Notes under the pieces: model-generated
Told to the model about the DNA's origin: nothing
The model's database searches: none
Seen by the model: only the letters and a program-made list of their open reading frames with translations
NCBI GenBank assembly: GCA_021186555.1
Contig: JAJKFL010000042.1
Location: 28,829,521-28,893,520, forward strand
Direction of reading: 5' to 3'
Length of the DNA stretch: 64,000 bases
Origin: Reticulitermes speratus
Taxonomy: Eukaryota; Arthropoda; Insecta; Blattodea; Rhinotermitidae
Part shown: positions 1 through 11,695 of the stretch, piece by piece
Layout of the letters: every line of letters starts with the position of its first letter
Position numbering within the stretch: position 1 is the first letter of the stretch
Made by a program: the position numbers and the translations under genes

Positions 1-230
1 TGTACATTATAGAAGGGGAGAAAGCTGAGGGACTAACAGAAACACTGATGGAAGTGGGAACGAGATGATAGCACAGTGATCCAAACAAACAGCGTTCCTT
101 AATTTTCTTCTTTAAAGTTAAAACTGATAAATGTATATGTTTTGGAATGTGGCGCTTTGTTACCGTTTAGGCGGTAGGTACCCAGTGTTGGAGCTGCCTG
201 TTATTCAACACACTCACGCTACAAGCATAG

Positions 231-256
231 CCGTATATATATATATATATATATAT
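231..256. repeat. (TA)n microsatellite
   Basis: An uninterrupted run of alternating T and A of about 12 units, followed by a short GTATATG variant. It is plain simple-sequence DNA with no coding role. Confidence 0.95.
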
Positions 257-357
257 ACGTGTATATGCCTATCTGCCCTATCCTGTCCAATCTCTCCAAT
301 CCTTGATCTGTCAATTCGACATAACCATATCTGTTTCAGTCTACCTAACTGCCTCCC

Positions 358-566
358 TACATGCAGGTTTTCCCACTATCCGCCTACTACCTACCTAACC
401 CACCACCCACCTGCTTACCTGCTTACCAACTACTGACACACTTACCTAACGACCTACTACCCACACACCTATTCACTAACCTATTCCCCCACTTACCTAC
501 TTACTATCCTATTACTGCCTACCTACCTACTACCTACCTACCTACCTACCAACCTACCTATATCTG
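358..566. repeat. Degenerate ACCT/CTAC-type pyrimidine-rich repeat
   Basis: About 200 bases dominated by CCTA, CTAC and ACCT units, purest near 525-560 and more diverged toward the left. The strand is almost free of G. Two overlapping open frames cross it only because the repeat lacks stop codons, so I do not call them genes. Confidence 0.85.
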
Positions 567-730
567 TTAACTTTTTCCACATAAGTAGGCATTTGTCTGG
601 GGCTATAGAGAAATGTGTACAGGAATTTCTTTAGCCCAATATGGCGTCACGAAAACGTACAAAAGTGTGGGACTGAACTTTGGTGTACACATCCTGTTGT
701 AGCACGATTATAACAGGAAGTAAAAGAAAC

Positions 731-922
731 GTCAATCACAACTCAACTTGAGAATATTTAATGTCAGATTTTACTGCATATTTCGGCGTTACAATAAAAA
801 TGATACATGGCCATCATCAGGTACTTGTATTTATAAAAATGCTTGATGTTGTTCATGTAAGACTGGAATTTGTAGTGCAGTCTGACATTAAATAATGGAA
901 CAATTGTGTTGTGACTGTCCGT
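731..922 (-). mobile_element. Foldback PLE-type terminal repeat with decayed hammerhead
   Basis: The ends are imperfect inverted copies of each other: about 732-780 pairs with about 870-922, sharing an 11-base ATTTAATGTCA / TGACATTAAAT core. The minus strand carries a complete CTGATGA box (814-820), one following U, a GGC/GCC helix II closing (810-812 with 785-787) and GAA (782-784). The short helix III that intact copies show is not recognisable. The outer GTCAATCACAACT at 731-743 is the reverse complement of 3810-3822, which lies beyond the PLE coding remnant, so the two ends probably belong to one family. Reading it as a Penelope-like terminal repeat is inference from that match. Confidence 0.6.
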
Positions 923-1794
923 TCTCTTACTTTTCCTTTTGTTTGGGGCTAAATGTGAACTAGAGACGGGTCAGTGGACAGCTTCAAGCACAGGCCATCT
1001 TTTTTCTTGTCGAGGAAAACTAGAGAGAGATTCCTTGGGTGGGTATGAAGTATTTCGTTGACATTCGAATCCCTGTTGTCCTCGCCGTACTCCTGCAGGG
1101 GCCGAGCTGATATCGGTAAACATTGACATGACATGTCCATTTGCTATAGCCGCAGCCGGTCGGTTAACCGTTCCCCGCTGATCGGATGTGTCATGCGTCT
1201 ATCATCGGCACGTGTGGAGGGCAGTAATTAAAGGGGCACGCGCCTGCAGGCAGTCGTTTAGCTGGTACCGCACGTTTAGTTTTGAAATATTGCGCCAAGG
1301 GGAAGAGTTCTGAGGTGTCGTGCAATTGCATCTGTTAGCATGGTTGCCATGTTTCATGAACATGGTAATAACACCAACTGACAATTCGCTGACCAATACA
1401 AAGTTCGCTTTTTGATACGTACTTTTATTCAGAATTGTGTGTATGTCCACAAATGACCTTTTTTTTTTTTTTTTACAAATAGTAGATTTTTCATGAAACG
1501 TTTGTATGAATATCTGCTGCTGTAGGCTACCCGAATTCTGTACTTCAAATTTCCTACCAATAGTACGAGTATAATAGAACATGACGGTCTCGCCAATTTG
1601 GTAAAGACAGTAAGGAAGTCATAATTGCTTTAATTAAGACCTTAAGGTAGGTTAAATTCGACGACTCCTTCTGCTGTGGAGTCCAGAGTTTTCTGTCTTC
1701 CCGCCTGCTGCCAAGAAACGCAAGCATTAAAGTACTTGATTATCAAAACTATAATTATACATGTAGTTTCTTGTGGGTGTGCAACTTTGTCTGG
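923..1794. other. Unassigned stretch
   Basis: I see no recognisable gene, tRNA-like head or transposase motif. It contains a run of 17 T at about 1458-1474. A 126-codon minus-strand frame (1202-1582) has low-complexity lysines encoded by that run and no known motif. Confidence 0.5.
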
Positions 1795-2215
1795 CAGATC
1801 AAGGTAAGCGCATAAATTGAGTATCTGTGTTTGCCAATATCTGGAAATGGGGGAGAGAGACTTGAAGGAGAAAATTGCATTCTGATAATCTATACTTTAC
1901 TGGTACCAGTACGCCAAATATTAGACTTTTAGCTATAGGGTAATCAAATGAAGATGAAATGACCGGGACATGTGAGCTCAGAATGTAATACAAAACCTGA
2001 AAGGGGAAGAGACCTCTTAGAACACCTAAGCGTAGATTAAAGGACAATATTACAACGGATCTTAAAGAAATAGGATGGCGGTTTACGGGCTGGATTCATC
2101 TCGCCCGGCATAGGAACGACCTGCGACTTTCGGATTCCGTAAAAGGCAGTAAAATATATGACCATCTAAGCGACTGTTCGTTTCTCAAAGAGGACTTGAC
2201 ACGTGGACATGGTTA
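1795..2215 (+). mobile_element. LINE 3' end (RT-downstream tail), decayed
   Basis: Joining short in-phase stretches by eye, the plus strand reads KGKRPLRTPKRRLKDN, then LKEIGWRFTGWIHLARHRND, then a noncoding tail. This matches the common insect LINE C-terminus of the form GKRPLGRPRRRWEDN...DLREIGW..DWIHLA.DRD.W. The same tail is present at 16500-16740 and 48120-48620. Stops and at least one frame change interrupt it, so it is a dead 5'-truncated copy. The clade (RTE-like or other) cannot be fixed from the tail alone. It ends just where the PLE remnant begins. Confidence 0.75.
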
Positions 2216-2319
2216 TTGCAGCCATACGAACAGATCCTCCTTTAGGGCCCTGACATTGTGTAGTACTTCAATAGATCTGCGAAAAATACGCAACTTCTGA
2301 ACGGTGATTTTTTACAGTA

Positions 2320-3205
2320 TTAAACAACAACCTGGCGGTCACGCCAAACATACAGGGCCAACGCAATTCAGCTTTCGGCTCCAGTGTTTTCAATTTTCTT
2401 TAGATATTGTCCTAACTAGATACCCACATATATAGATTTTTCTAATTTTAGAAAACGAACTTCTACCGTCTGCATCGTACTGAGAGATTCCTGCCACCCT
2501 GTCTGTTACAAGTTTGCTGCAGCACGTTTTTAATGCGCCGTTTAAATTTATTTCCTTTGAATCCTCTTGATAGAGGTAAAGAAACACCCATTTTCCAAAA
2601 GATTTTGCATAAAACCTCCTATCCAGTCACTCTTATAAACTTCTTAACCCAACTTCATAATCGCGCTCAACATAAGAACCCTTCAGAACGAAAAAGATGG
2701 ACAGTTTTTTCTTATATAGTAAAAGAAACAATTTTTGTCACTAAATTATTCAAACACAGAACTAAAAATAACATTCTGAACTACGAATTCAATACAAACA
2801 TTTAAAAAAGAAGAATACACACTTCGGCAACATATATTTATATTCAGGAGTATACCAGTTGATTTGTCCCGACTGTCGTATGACATCTGTTGGCCAGACT
2901 GGCAGAAATTTTTCAACTCGATACGAAGAACACTTCTTTCGTGCTAATAACTTCAAGTCAAGTTTTGCACAACGTCTGTTTGATAATAGCCACTCAATGG
3001 GACGAATAGATAGTACGTTGAATGTGCTACACATTTCTAATAAGGGCCCATATCTGGATACAGTACAGAGGTTTTATATTTTTAGAGAAACGAAGAAAAG
3101 TAACCAAATAAATGATAAAAATACGATTGGTCCTAAAAGATGTTGGACTTCATCACCCAATACACAACTACCCCGTGAGATACATACCCACTCAGTATTT
3201 CTACG
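2320..3205 (+). mobile_element. Penelope-like element 3' coding remnant (RT end plus GIY-YIG endonuclease)
   Basis: This is the C-terminal half of a Penelope-like retroelement protein. In order there is an RT-distal stretch with HPNIQ-like and FLDI-like words (about 2330-2400), RDSCHPV and KFAA (about 2485-2520), a linker RRLNLFPLNP...KETPIFQKILHKTSYP (2533-2640), RKRWTVFSYIVKE (about 2690-2730), then the endonuclease. The endonuclease shows SGVYQLICPDC, VGQTGRN and RYEEH (about 2845-2935), the GIY-YIG signature with GVY and VGQ variants, followed by FAQRLFDNSHSMG. The RT catalytic YxDD region is absent, so the copy is 5'-truncated or diverged beyond recognition. Several frame interruptions are visible. 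PLEs use this nuclease for target nicking. Confidence 0.88.
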
Positions 3206-3739
3206 TAACGCTGTGTAAGAAGGCATATACAATAACAAAGGTTTGCAACACTCGTTTACATTTACGTAATTACTAATGCATATACCCTCACGAACAAAAC
3301 AATAAAAACGTTTACATACGCAGTTTATTTTAATCAAACCCGTTTACAATTCTATATCTGTTTACAGTTATGCAATTTTATGAAGAGCAGACGACAGAAT
3401 AAAAAGAAATGTAAGAATTGATGAAACCATGAATATTCTTTAATCGAGAGTATATATGAGGAATTGTAGAACAAAACGATCCTCAAGGCCGAATAATACA
3501 ATAAAATGAAACACAAACAGGAAGTACTAGTTTACTATTTTAATTTTAACTATTTTAACGCCATAACTTCGTCACTTATCATTTTTATCACATCTGTGTG
3601 GAAATAGTACAATTTGTAAAATTTAATTGGTCTCGGCTTACCATCTCTTATTATATTTGTGAAGTTAATATCTCAGATATGTACTGGTTTATGGATGATG
3701 TAAAATAACATAATAATTTTTATTTGGTGTTATATCAGC
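3206..3739. other. AT-rich 3' flank of the PLE remnant
   Basis: AT-rich sequence between the endonuclease and the ribozyme-like motif at 3740. It is probably the element's own untranslated 3' region. No independent feature is seen. Confidence 0.45.
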
Positions 3740-3822
3740 CTGATGATGTCTTCTTATATATGAGCCGATACGTGTCGCATTAAAACCGTACAACATCCTA
3801 AAAGAATTTAGTTGTGATTGAC
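3740..3822 (+). ncRNA. Decayed hammerhead and PLE end
   Basis: CTGATGA (3740-3746) is followed by one U, a helix II (3748-3752 with 3762-3766, one mismatch) and GAT where GAA is expected (3767-3769). A short ACGTGT helix III and C as cleavage base (3776) follow. The GAA to GAU change and a helix I of about two pairs suggest it no longer cleaves. It ends with AGTTGTGATTGAC (3810-3822), the inverted copy of 731-743. Its place downstream of the endonuclease fits a PLE terminal repeat. Confidence 0.65.
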
Positions 3823-5828
3823 GGCTATTATCCTCACACCTTGTTCATTGTTATGACTAGTGGACCATTGAAACTGGGGCGATGAGGAATGTGTGAGGAC
3901 AGACAATACGTGCTATAGTTTGCAACAATTGAAGGGAAACGGACCTCATAACTTTTATTCTAGAATTTCAGCATTTGCACCAATTTCTTGATTCAAATGC
4001 AGCAAGACATTTTACACTTTTTTTTATTAGGAGAGTCGTTCCAGTTTTTTAAATTAAAGATTGAAGTTACAATTGGATTAGTAAAATGAGTGGAATAGTA
4101 ATATGCTGTGGAAGCTTTCTCACTGAACGATGATATTATTGCAATTCTTCAGACGTGCTTACGTTCATGTAAAACATCATGCCATATAACCTTCAAAGTA
4201 TAGCGCATGACAGCACGTACAGTCGTACAAAATTGTCTTATGGTCTATATCTTTAGGGTGTGCGCATTTTAATTTTTGTCTGTTTGAATAATTTTGAATA
4301 GATAAGGCTTGCAGCATGCACAGTGACACATCGTCGAAATATAACTGAATAAATGAAATGGCCAAACATTGCAAGGAATAAAGGCTCACGGGATTGTAAA
4401 TGGTACAGGAAAACTAAAGGGACGCTGGACACAGTATTTTGATATTCAAGCATCACGTGAGCACACCGTACGAGTGAATGTTTGCTGTGTGACGTAGCGT
4501 GACTGTATTAGTTTACGCCGTGTTATTGCACTGTGTGCACTTGTCCTTTTTCTTTCTCCTTTCTCTTCGGCCCGTTGTCGGACCATGGCATCCCAGATCT
4601 TCCTTCAACCTTCGCTCTTCCCTGTTGCCGTCCTCCATTTTCCGTATCTGAAGCAACTCTACGGCATCCCCGACTGACATCATCCTCCAAAGTACTTCAA
4701 GGCTTTCTCACTAGCCTTCTTTTTCTGAAATATCTCCCCCCCCCCCCCCCCCCCCCCGTTACTTTTGGGAGGGGGATGCGAGGATTATCGAGCCGTACTG
4801 TATGGCCAACCCACTTTAGTCTCTTCAGACGTAAAAATGTTGGAAGTGCACGTCACCATATAATTTGTAAATCTCCTCGCTATATCTGCCCAAATATTTG
4901 CACTATGTATACTGAGACTGGCAAGTAAACATAATGTTTCTACTCTCTAGCAGTCAGCCATCATGAGGATCATATGCAGACTTATCCCAAACTCGACACA
5001 GCCACAGAACAAGTTGGCGCAAGCCGTAAAACTCTGACACAGTCCATGAAATATCTTAGTCGAATTTGGAATGGGATACTCACTATCCTGAATTAAGATT
5101 TTCGTCTATTTTCTCAGGCCCTCGAGGCAGATGCAACGACAGCGTCCGTTTACATCCGTTCTAATTATTATTTACTATCAATTGGTTATTCGTGACTATA
5201 TAGTTATGAGTTAATGACAGCATCATTAAATAAACTACAAATAAATAAACAAATGACATTGCCAACACCACCATTAAGAAGCCAAGCAACAAAACAGTAT
5301 GCAGCCGAGCACTAATACAGGGAATAGGAATAAATAGGGCAGAGTACCTTTGACATATGTTGAGAAAAGCATGAAGTAAGCAGTTTAAATAATAATGTGG
5401 ATTCATATGAAATATTTACATTACTGTGACTGTACAACAAACGTGAAAAGTAGATCAGTTCACGTAAATGACAGTACAGTGCGTGTGATCCCGATGATGA
5501 GTGCTAGGCAGTCGTTACATTATGCCCTGCTAATAATTTCCGCTGTTACTCTGTTATATGTGCTGTGCAGTTACAGTTGGTGTGCTGTATCAACACATAT
5601 GCTCCCTCAAACGAATGCCCCAATAGAAGAGCATTTTAGGTTCGTACAAGCTTTAATGTTATTATTTCTGAAGGAAGGAAGATGGAAAGTCTGTCTTTAA
5701 CATTCTGAAGCATGAAATTCATCTAAACAATTCACTGTTACTTTTTAGAAATTTCTGTTTGAACCTCACACTAAAGAACTTCGTCATCATTGCATAGAGC
5801 ATCCTGTTAACTTATTTAATTGAAATCT
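3823..5828. other. Unassigned stretch with a long poly-C
   Basis: About 2 kb without a recognisable gene or transposon motif, apart from the poly-C run listed separately. Frames up to 131 codons occur, but the longest owes part of its length to the poly-C (a proline run). Confidence 0.5.
4736..4757. repeat. Poly-C run of 22
   Basis: Twenty-two uninterrupted C. Runs of exactly the same length occur at 10912-10933 and 36584-36605. Confidence 0.95.
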
Positions 5829-5912
5829 GTAGATAGATAGATAGATAGATAGATACGTAGATAGGTAGGTAGGTAGGTGGATGGATGGATAGATGGATGG
5901 ATGAATGGATAG
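5829..5912. repeat. GATA/GGTA/GATG tetranucleotide repeat
   Basis: A compound microsatellite: pure GATA units first, then GGTA, then GATG and GATA variants. Confidence 0.93.
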
Positions 5913-6596
5913 AAACACACAGATATTTTATGTTAAAGGAAGTGGTGTGGGTGTCACGTCCAATTAGATAAAGATTGGTCGATGGCCAGGCGCCAAGTAA
6001 ATTTCTAATACGGCTTTCTTCATGTTACGGGAAGAGAAGCGCTTGGAGATTCCTAAAGCTCTTAATTTATTCATTCGTTTGAACTCGGTTTCAATACTGT
6101 GTTGAAGTACCGCCTCGGAGAACGCAAATGTCACTCACAAGCCTCTGATTTACAGCATGTTTGTGTGAAGTGACGAGGCGTGCATGTCAATCGTTTCTCT
6201 GTACCAAGTTAATATCTCCTGATGTAGCATATGTAAAATACATGCCACGTATGTCACATTGAAATCAAGTACAGAGTGATCCAGAAAGGTGTTCTGGGTT
6301 ACTACACCGTGTAGGATAATGTCTGATCTGATGTTGCGAAGGAACGCGCTTTTCCATCCTCATAGTGACTGATTTAGTTTTTTTATAAACGTTGCATCAT
6401 ACGTGTTACCTTACATAAAGTAATGGCGAGGAAAACTAATTTTATCAATGCCCGTCGTGAAAGCCCGAAGACTTATACTTTTAGTGTAATTACATTTACG
6501 TGTCATTAAGTTCAAAATAGTTACGCTGTAGTTTGTTATTCTTTGTTTAAAATATATTCCGGATGCACAAGCCATATCACGTAAATATTTTATAAT
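5913..6596. other. Unassigned stretch
   Basis: Nothing beyond ordinary AT-rich DNA. No motif recognised on either strand. Confidence 0.5.
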
Positions 6597-6883
6597 AGGT
6601 AAAGCTAAAGTTGTCCCTGTCCATTCCATGGAAAATCATAGTGGCCTTGGAGGTACAGTTCCACTCATTCTTAACTTCGGCACTAGACGGAGGTGAGTGT
6701 TCACCTGCGAGTACCGGCCAGTTTAACCGCGAAAAAGAACGCCCGTTACCCATTTAATAGGGGACTGGGTGGGCCGAGAGCCGATCTGGAATTTTGGAGA
6801 AGAGAAAAATGTCTTACCTCTGCCGGGGATTGAACTCAGGTTCGTTCATCCAGCATCCTAGTCACAGTACCAACTATGGCAGG
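6597..6883 (-). mobile_element. tRNA-derived SINE, family 1
   Basis: Read on the minus strand, it has a tRNA-like head (CCATAGTTGGTACTGTGACTAG, then a diverged B box near 6830), a body with a CTCTTCTCCAAAATTCCAGA-like segment and a CCCATTTAATAGG-like block. Then come a GAACGGGCGTT and CGCGGTTAAAC region and a 3' end rich in AGGTAAAG-type units. The same order recurs at 11417, 30608, 38497, 39873, 40141, 45070 and 47891. Moved by a LINE partner and transcribed by Pol III in life; this copy is diverged. Confidence 0.82.
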
Positions 6884-7965
6884 CTTGGTCAACATTTTAT
6901 GCGGTTCGGGCAGCCTTTGCAAAATTTGGTCTGCATGCGGGCAGCATGAAAATCAGTACACGGAATGAAGAATGAATAAGTATACGTACATTATATGTGT
7001 AATTTTAACTGTGGTCATATGCTGTAAAATGTACTGACAATAACAGAAAAGCAATTATAAAAGTGCAATTTACATCCTAGGCTAGGGTATCGCTATTTTT
7101 AGCACATGAATTAGTAACGTAATATGTGTCTTCAAAAATAAACAGCTCCTAAGTTTTCAAAATTGCTTGGGAGGTGTATTTCGGGGTTTTCAGAGAAAGG
7201 ATTAAAAGACGTGTTCTTACTGCTCGCGGGCGATATGTTGCCCGCAAGCTATGTGTTCAGCGGGCATGAAGTGCGGTCCCGGCTCTGATTTTGTAATAGG
7301 CTGCACCAGAAGTAAACAGGATGTTTTGTGAAAATCACCTTCATATTTTGCAGTATTCACCGAACGATTTTTGAGTGAATAAATGATGTCGACATAAGCT
7401 AGACACATCACTTTTTCCTTGTCATTTACGCCCATAAGATTCCTCCGCATATCAGTGTGAAGTAGAGGAGTTTCGCAATTTTGAAAGTCGTTGGCCTAAT
7501 ATGAACCACTGGAAGCAATTCCTTTTGTTTAGACTGGAAGAATCTAAACAGATTTCCGGAAGCTGAAAGATGAATATGTTGCCGTCGAAGGTTAATTGGA
7601 TGTCACCCCGTCTTACTTTAATGCTTCAATTCTCCCTGTGACGGACGCGGAAATATAAAGAGCAATAGAGTAACCACCCATTCGATTACGTTCCTCATGG
7701 TAAAGTTCTTAATCCTGTAACGCATGAACTGCATGTGCTAGGTCAGACATATGAAGAATGTCATAAATGTTTTGCTGTCGGACCAGAACACAAACCCGCT
7801 ATTCTGTCGCATGGTGTTTTTTGTTCATTACAGCAGTATGTGTTTTTGTTTCTGTTACTCGAGCGTCTATATTTTCGTGTGCATGTGGTCTCTTCTCCGT
7901 GAACCATTATCAGTACAAATTACACCCCCCCCCCACACACACAAAGGTTGCACTGGCCTATGTTT

Positions 7966-7980
7966 GGGGGGGGGGGGGGG
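7966..7980. repeat. Poly-G run of 15
   Basis: Fifteen G, 31 bases after a C10 run at 7925-7934. The two could pair as a hairpin. Confidence 0.93.
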
Positions 7981-10911
7981 TCATAGGGGATTTGTGTCCT
8001 GGCCCGACAGTAGAGAACTTATCATATTCTTGAAGGTGCTTTTGAAATTTTGCCGTGTTTCGCATGCCGTTCATGTGCCACAGTTGTATCTCTACCGCGA
8101 CGAACTGTGCTTTATGTTGTTGCATATACACCCCTAAGACATGAATGGAATAGAAATGAACAAACTATTTGCAGACTTGTCACTGCCCCAAGGACTTTTG
8201 TATGGCGACACCGCAGAGTTGCGTGTTAGCGTTGGGCTCCGTTATCTGACAAGATCCCCCTCGCCCTGGTAAGGGAGTCTAAAATGGTATCAAGACTTGT
8301 GACAAGCTTCAGAGAAACGAGGTATTAGGTTACATAGGCCGATGTTGCGCGGATAGTTTCAATTGCAAAAACAAAGCTCATTTTAAAACCCGATTGCACA
8401 GAAAGGTAGCCAGAAACCACCCTTATTTGAGAGGGTTGGCTGGTGTACGTTTGTTCTAGCGCGTGGTATTTGCTCATTTAATATTCAGACATAAGCTTGT
8501 ACAATGCTCAGACCTTAAGATGTTGCAGAAGGGGGAAAACTTGATGCAAGGGAAGAAAATATAAGAAACTGGAAGAAATTGGATGACTTGGGGAGAACAG
8601 AAATAACACTGCAAGGGGAAGGAATAATGCTACGCGCACTGTTACTGCAGGGGGGGAGGGGTGCTCCCCCGAGAACTGGTAGTATTGAGCGCTTGGCCAG
8701 CCAGGTGGCGTGGACATCGCGCCATTGTTGAAAGCGATATGGAGTGTATTCTGCAGTGACAGTCACTTTATGAATAATCCAATCACTGCGCAAGGTACTG
8801 TAGTAGACTTCATTTGCAGCAGAAAAGATTCATTACTGTTCTGCTGTATTTACCTGCGTAATTAGTGTTTCTTTTCTGCAGGGTCCTTCAGCTGCAAAAG
8901 TAGAATGAGGTGGGACAGGAAGGCCTGGACAGTACTGGGTTCTATTTCTTGTATAAAAGACAGCTTTTGAAGTGAAATGTGATAACCATAAGCGGCAAAG
9001 GCAATGGATCTGCGCATTAGAACCCTTGCTGTAGATGGAGGTCCTGGGATCCCGATCCGGGGAAGGACGTTGATTGAATTCAACTGAAGTTGTTAATGCG
9101 GCTGTGCAGAGGAGTGTCTTATAATGGATATTCAGTCCGTATGTCATCACTAGTATATGTACATTAATATGTAAAAAATGTAACCTCAACTCTTTGGGCT
9201 AAACTGGTAGTAAATTAAAAGAATATTTTAAAGGAAACAAGCTCCTTTAGCACAAATATCCCATAATCTTCGTTTTCAGTACGCATATGAATACTGAACG
9301 CGGCCATGGGAACATGGAAAGCACATTGGAACTAATTTCTTATGCAACTAAGAGACAGGTTATGAAATCGTGGAAAACATATTTACTTGCACAAAAGAAC
9401 GGTAACTGCATAAAACAGACAAGGGGGGAATTTTGGTCTCTGTTTGAAAGCGAGCGAACCTGTATAAGCTCTTTACCAATGTACACAATCCTGATCAGAC
9501 GTAGGCATTATGTTACATGACATGTAAGTGGCGTTAATGCTAACCATCACCCCGCCCGTTCTTTTGTTGTAGATGTAGGCATATAAGGAACTGCACACTA
9601 CACATGCAATATCAGGAAGGTCTTAAAGCCTTTTAAGAATGAAATTAATTCACATTGTTTATAAATATTCAGTTCGTACCTCACGTAGAACGCTGTGCCT
9701 CCATACGAAAGACCAGTTAGTGACTGGTGTATAGGGAAACAATTGCTGTTTATTGTAAGAATCATATGAAACACATAAATACACTGTGTGGACAAGATGC
9801 AGACTTTTTAGTGTTAAACGTGGCCATACATACATATATTAACCAGTAGGCGTTAAATGTTAAATAACCCACAGTCCGTGGAATTTATTGTTGAAAGCAG
9901 GTAGTCAGGTTTAGTTTGTGTTTTAATGCAGCCGCACATTATCCGAAATTACAATTTTGAAAATGGAGTGAAACTTATACCGGTTTCTCACCGATGTCCC
10001 GCTGCTAATGCGACGCTGTTATAAATCTCCGAAGCGGTATAAAAAACTTGTTCGAAGTTCTGTATAACCAGGTTATGAATTTTTCTAGTGGGAATTATAC
10101 GGCAGCATATAACTCACAGTAAGCATTGTGACAAAATTTGTATTAACACGAGTTGCTTAGTACTTAACTTGGCAGGCTTATAATAATATTGTTTGAACGT
10201 GACATCCACCCACTCAGCCAGTTTTGAAGGGCCGTAAAACTCCTAACGTCACTGTAATGTGAAAAACGATATTTTATTCTATAAGCACCTATGCATAATT
10301 GTGCCATAGCAAGGTGTTCGTGTTTTACACTGTTTAAGTTTCTGTTTCCTTTCTAGATTTAGGTAATCATGTGACAGTTTTATGACAAACCATAAAGTTT
10401 TTGGATTAAGGAAAGATTCAGCCACCTTCATTGAAGCCCTTTCTGAAATTCGTGTGAAAACTATAAGAAAGCTAAATAAAGGAATAAGTTTCACTCGCAG
10501 ACTTGCTGACCCCGGTCTGGTGCTGTCTCGGTCCAAGTGTCGAATGAAGCTCATGCTGTCTGTGAAGACGAGATTCGATTCATTGCCTTACCTAAATGTA
10601 ATTCCGACTTGGCCTTTGCGTGATATGGCCATTCGTTCAGTAACATCACCAACGCCAGTAACATTTCTCAAGGTACAATATTAAGTTGAAGTGGTCGTAT
10701 TTGGAAATGTTAGGCCTAATATGAGCCGTTGAAAACGTTAATTCTGCGTTGGAAATGCTGGAGGAATCTAAGGAGTTCTGAAGAAAATGTGTGTGAATAC
10801 TTTGTCACCTAGGGGAAGAAGTCGTCTGTTTTGAGTTCTTTCTTTCAGCATTATTCTCATGTAGGACGCTGAAACTCCGTCAAGGAGTAAAAATGTAACC
10901 ACTGATTCTGT

Positions 10912-10933
10912 CCCCCCCCCCCCCCCCCCCCCC
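10912..10933. repeat. Poly-C run of 22
   Basis: Twenty-two uninterrupted C, the same length as at 4736 and 36584. Confidence 0.95.
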
Positions 10934-11416
10934 ACGAAGAGTTGTATCTCTAACCATTTCAAGCACGACTTCCATGTGACAGATATTTAAATGTCCAGTG
11001 TCTGCCTCACAGTAAACACACGCTATTTCCGTTACGAAGTCAGATTTGGTAATATTGTTTATACGAATGTAATAATCATGCGCAATACATAAGTACTTCT
11101 TGCGAGGGAAATGCAGTTTTTTATATAAATCAGGTTGTACGTATGGTTGATTACCACTGAGCTTTAAATTATTAACCAAGATTCCGTTTTTGTTCCTTGG
11201 CCCTTGTCCGTTGTTCTCCTTTCCTCCGCCTGAGGATCTGATTAGCCAACTACTGTATCTTCACCACAGTCGCTTCGACTGTTAAGATGAAGATAGCTTG
11301 TTCCTACGAAACACTGTCCTTCTAGCAGGACACACAGACCACAGTCCCGAGTTCAAGTGATTGTTGGTAGAATAAATTCAGAAGAAATTCGAAAGAATTA
11401 TTCCTAACGTTTGTCG

Positions 11417-11695
11417 TAAAGGTAAAGGTAAAGTAGTCCCTGTGATCCCATGAAGGCGTATTGGGGGAGTAGAAGTATAACTCCACCCATCCTTTATGTG
11501 GGAACTAGTTGGAGATGAGTTGTTAGCTTCACGCCTCGGCCGCCTTATCTCCTAGGGAAGAACCGCCTCTGTCAATTGAATAGGAGGATGGGTGAGCCTC
11601 AGAACCGATCTGGACGCTTTCAGCATAAATCTCTTTTCTGTGCTTGGAATCGAACAACTACAGTGAATATACCGAGTAAGCTATTTGTCATAGTC
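11417..11695 (-). mobile_element. tRNA-derived SINE, family 1
   Basis: The 3' end lies at the left with AAGGTAAAGGTAAAG, followed by a GGGGGAGTAGAAG...CTCCACCCATCC block. The body CTCCTATTCAATTGACAG (minus) and the segment around 11610 match family 1. The B-box region at about 11644-11660 has decayed (GGAATCGAAC on plus). The tRNA head is hard to follow beyond 11700. Confidence 0.8.

Larger units (their letters stand above)
6884..11416. other. Mostly unassigned stretch with homopolymers and a repeat pair
   Basis: About 4.5 kb with no recognised gene. Contents noted: C10 at 7925-7934, G15 at 7966-7980, C22 at 10912-10933. There is also a similar pair of segments at about 7479-7570 and 10705-10790, sharing GGCCTAATATGA and GGAAGAATCTAA or GGAGGAATCTAA words. 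The pair suggests two copies of an unnamed dispersed repeat. Frames of about 100 codons here show no known motif. Confidence 0.5.

Noticed and set aside
361-570. Proline/threonine/tyrosine-rich small proteins
   Set aside because: Translations of a CTAC/ACCT simple repeat.
5490-5515. Hammerhead from CCGATGATGAG
   Set aside because: Core differs and no GAAAC or helix is present.
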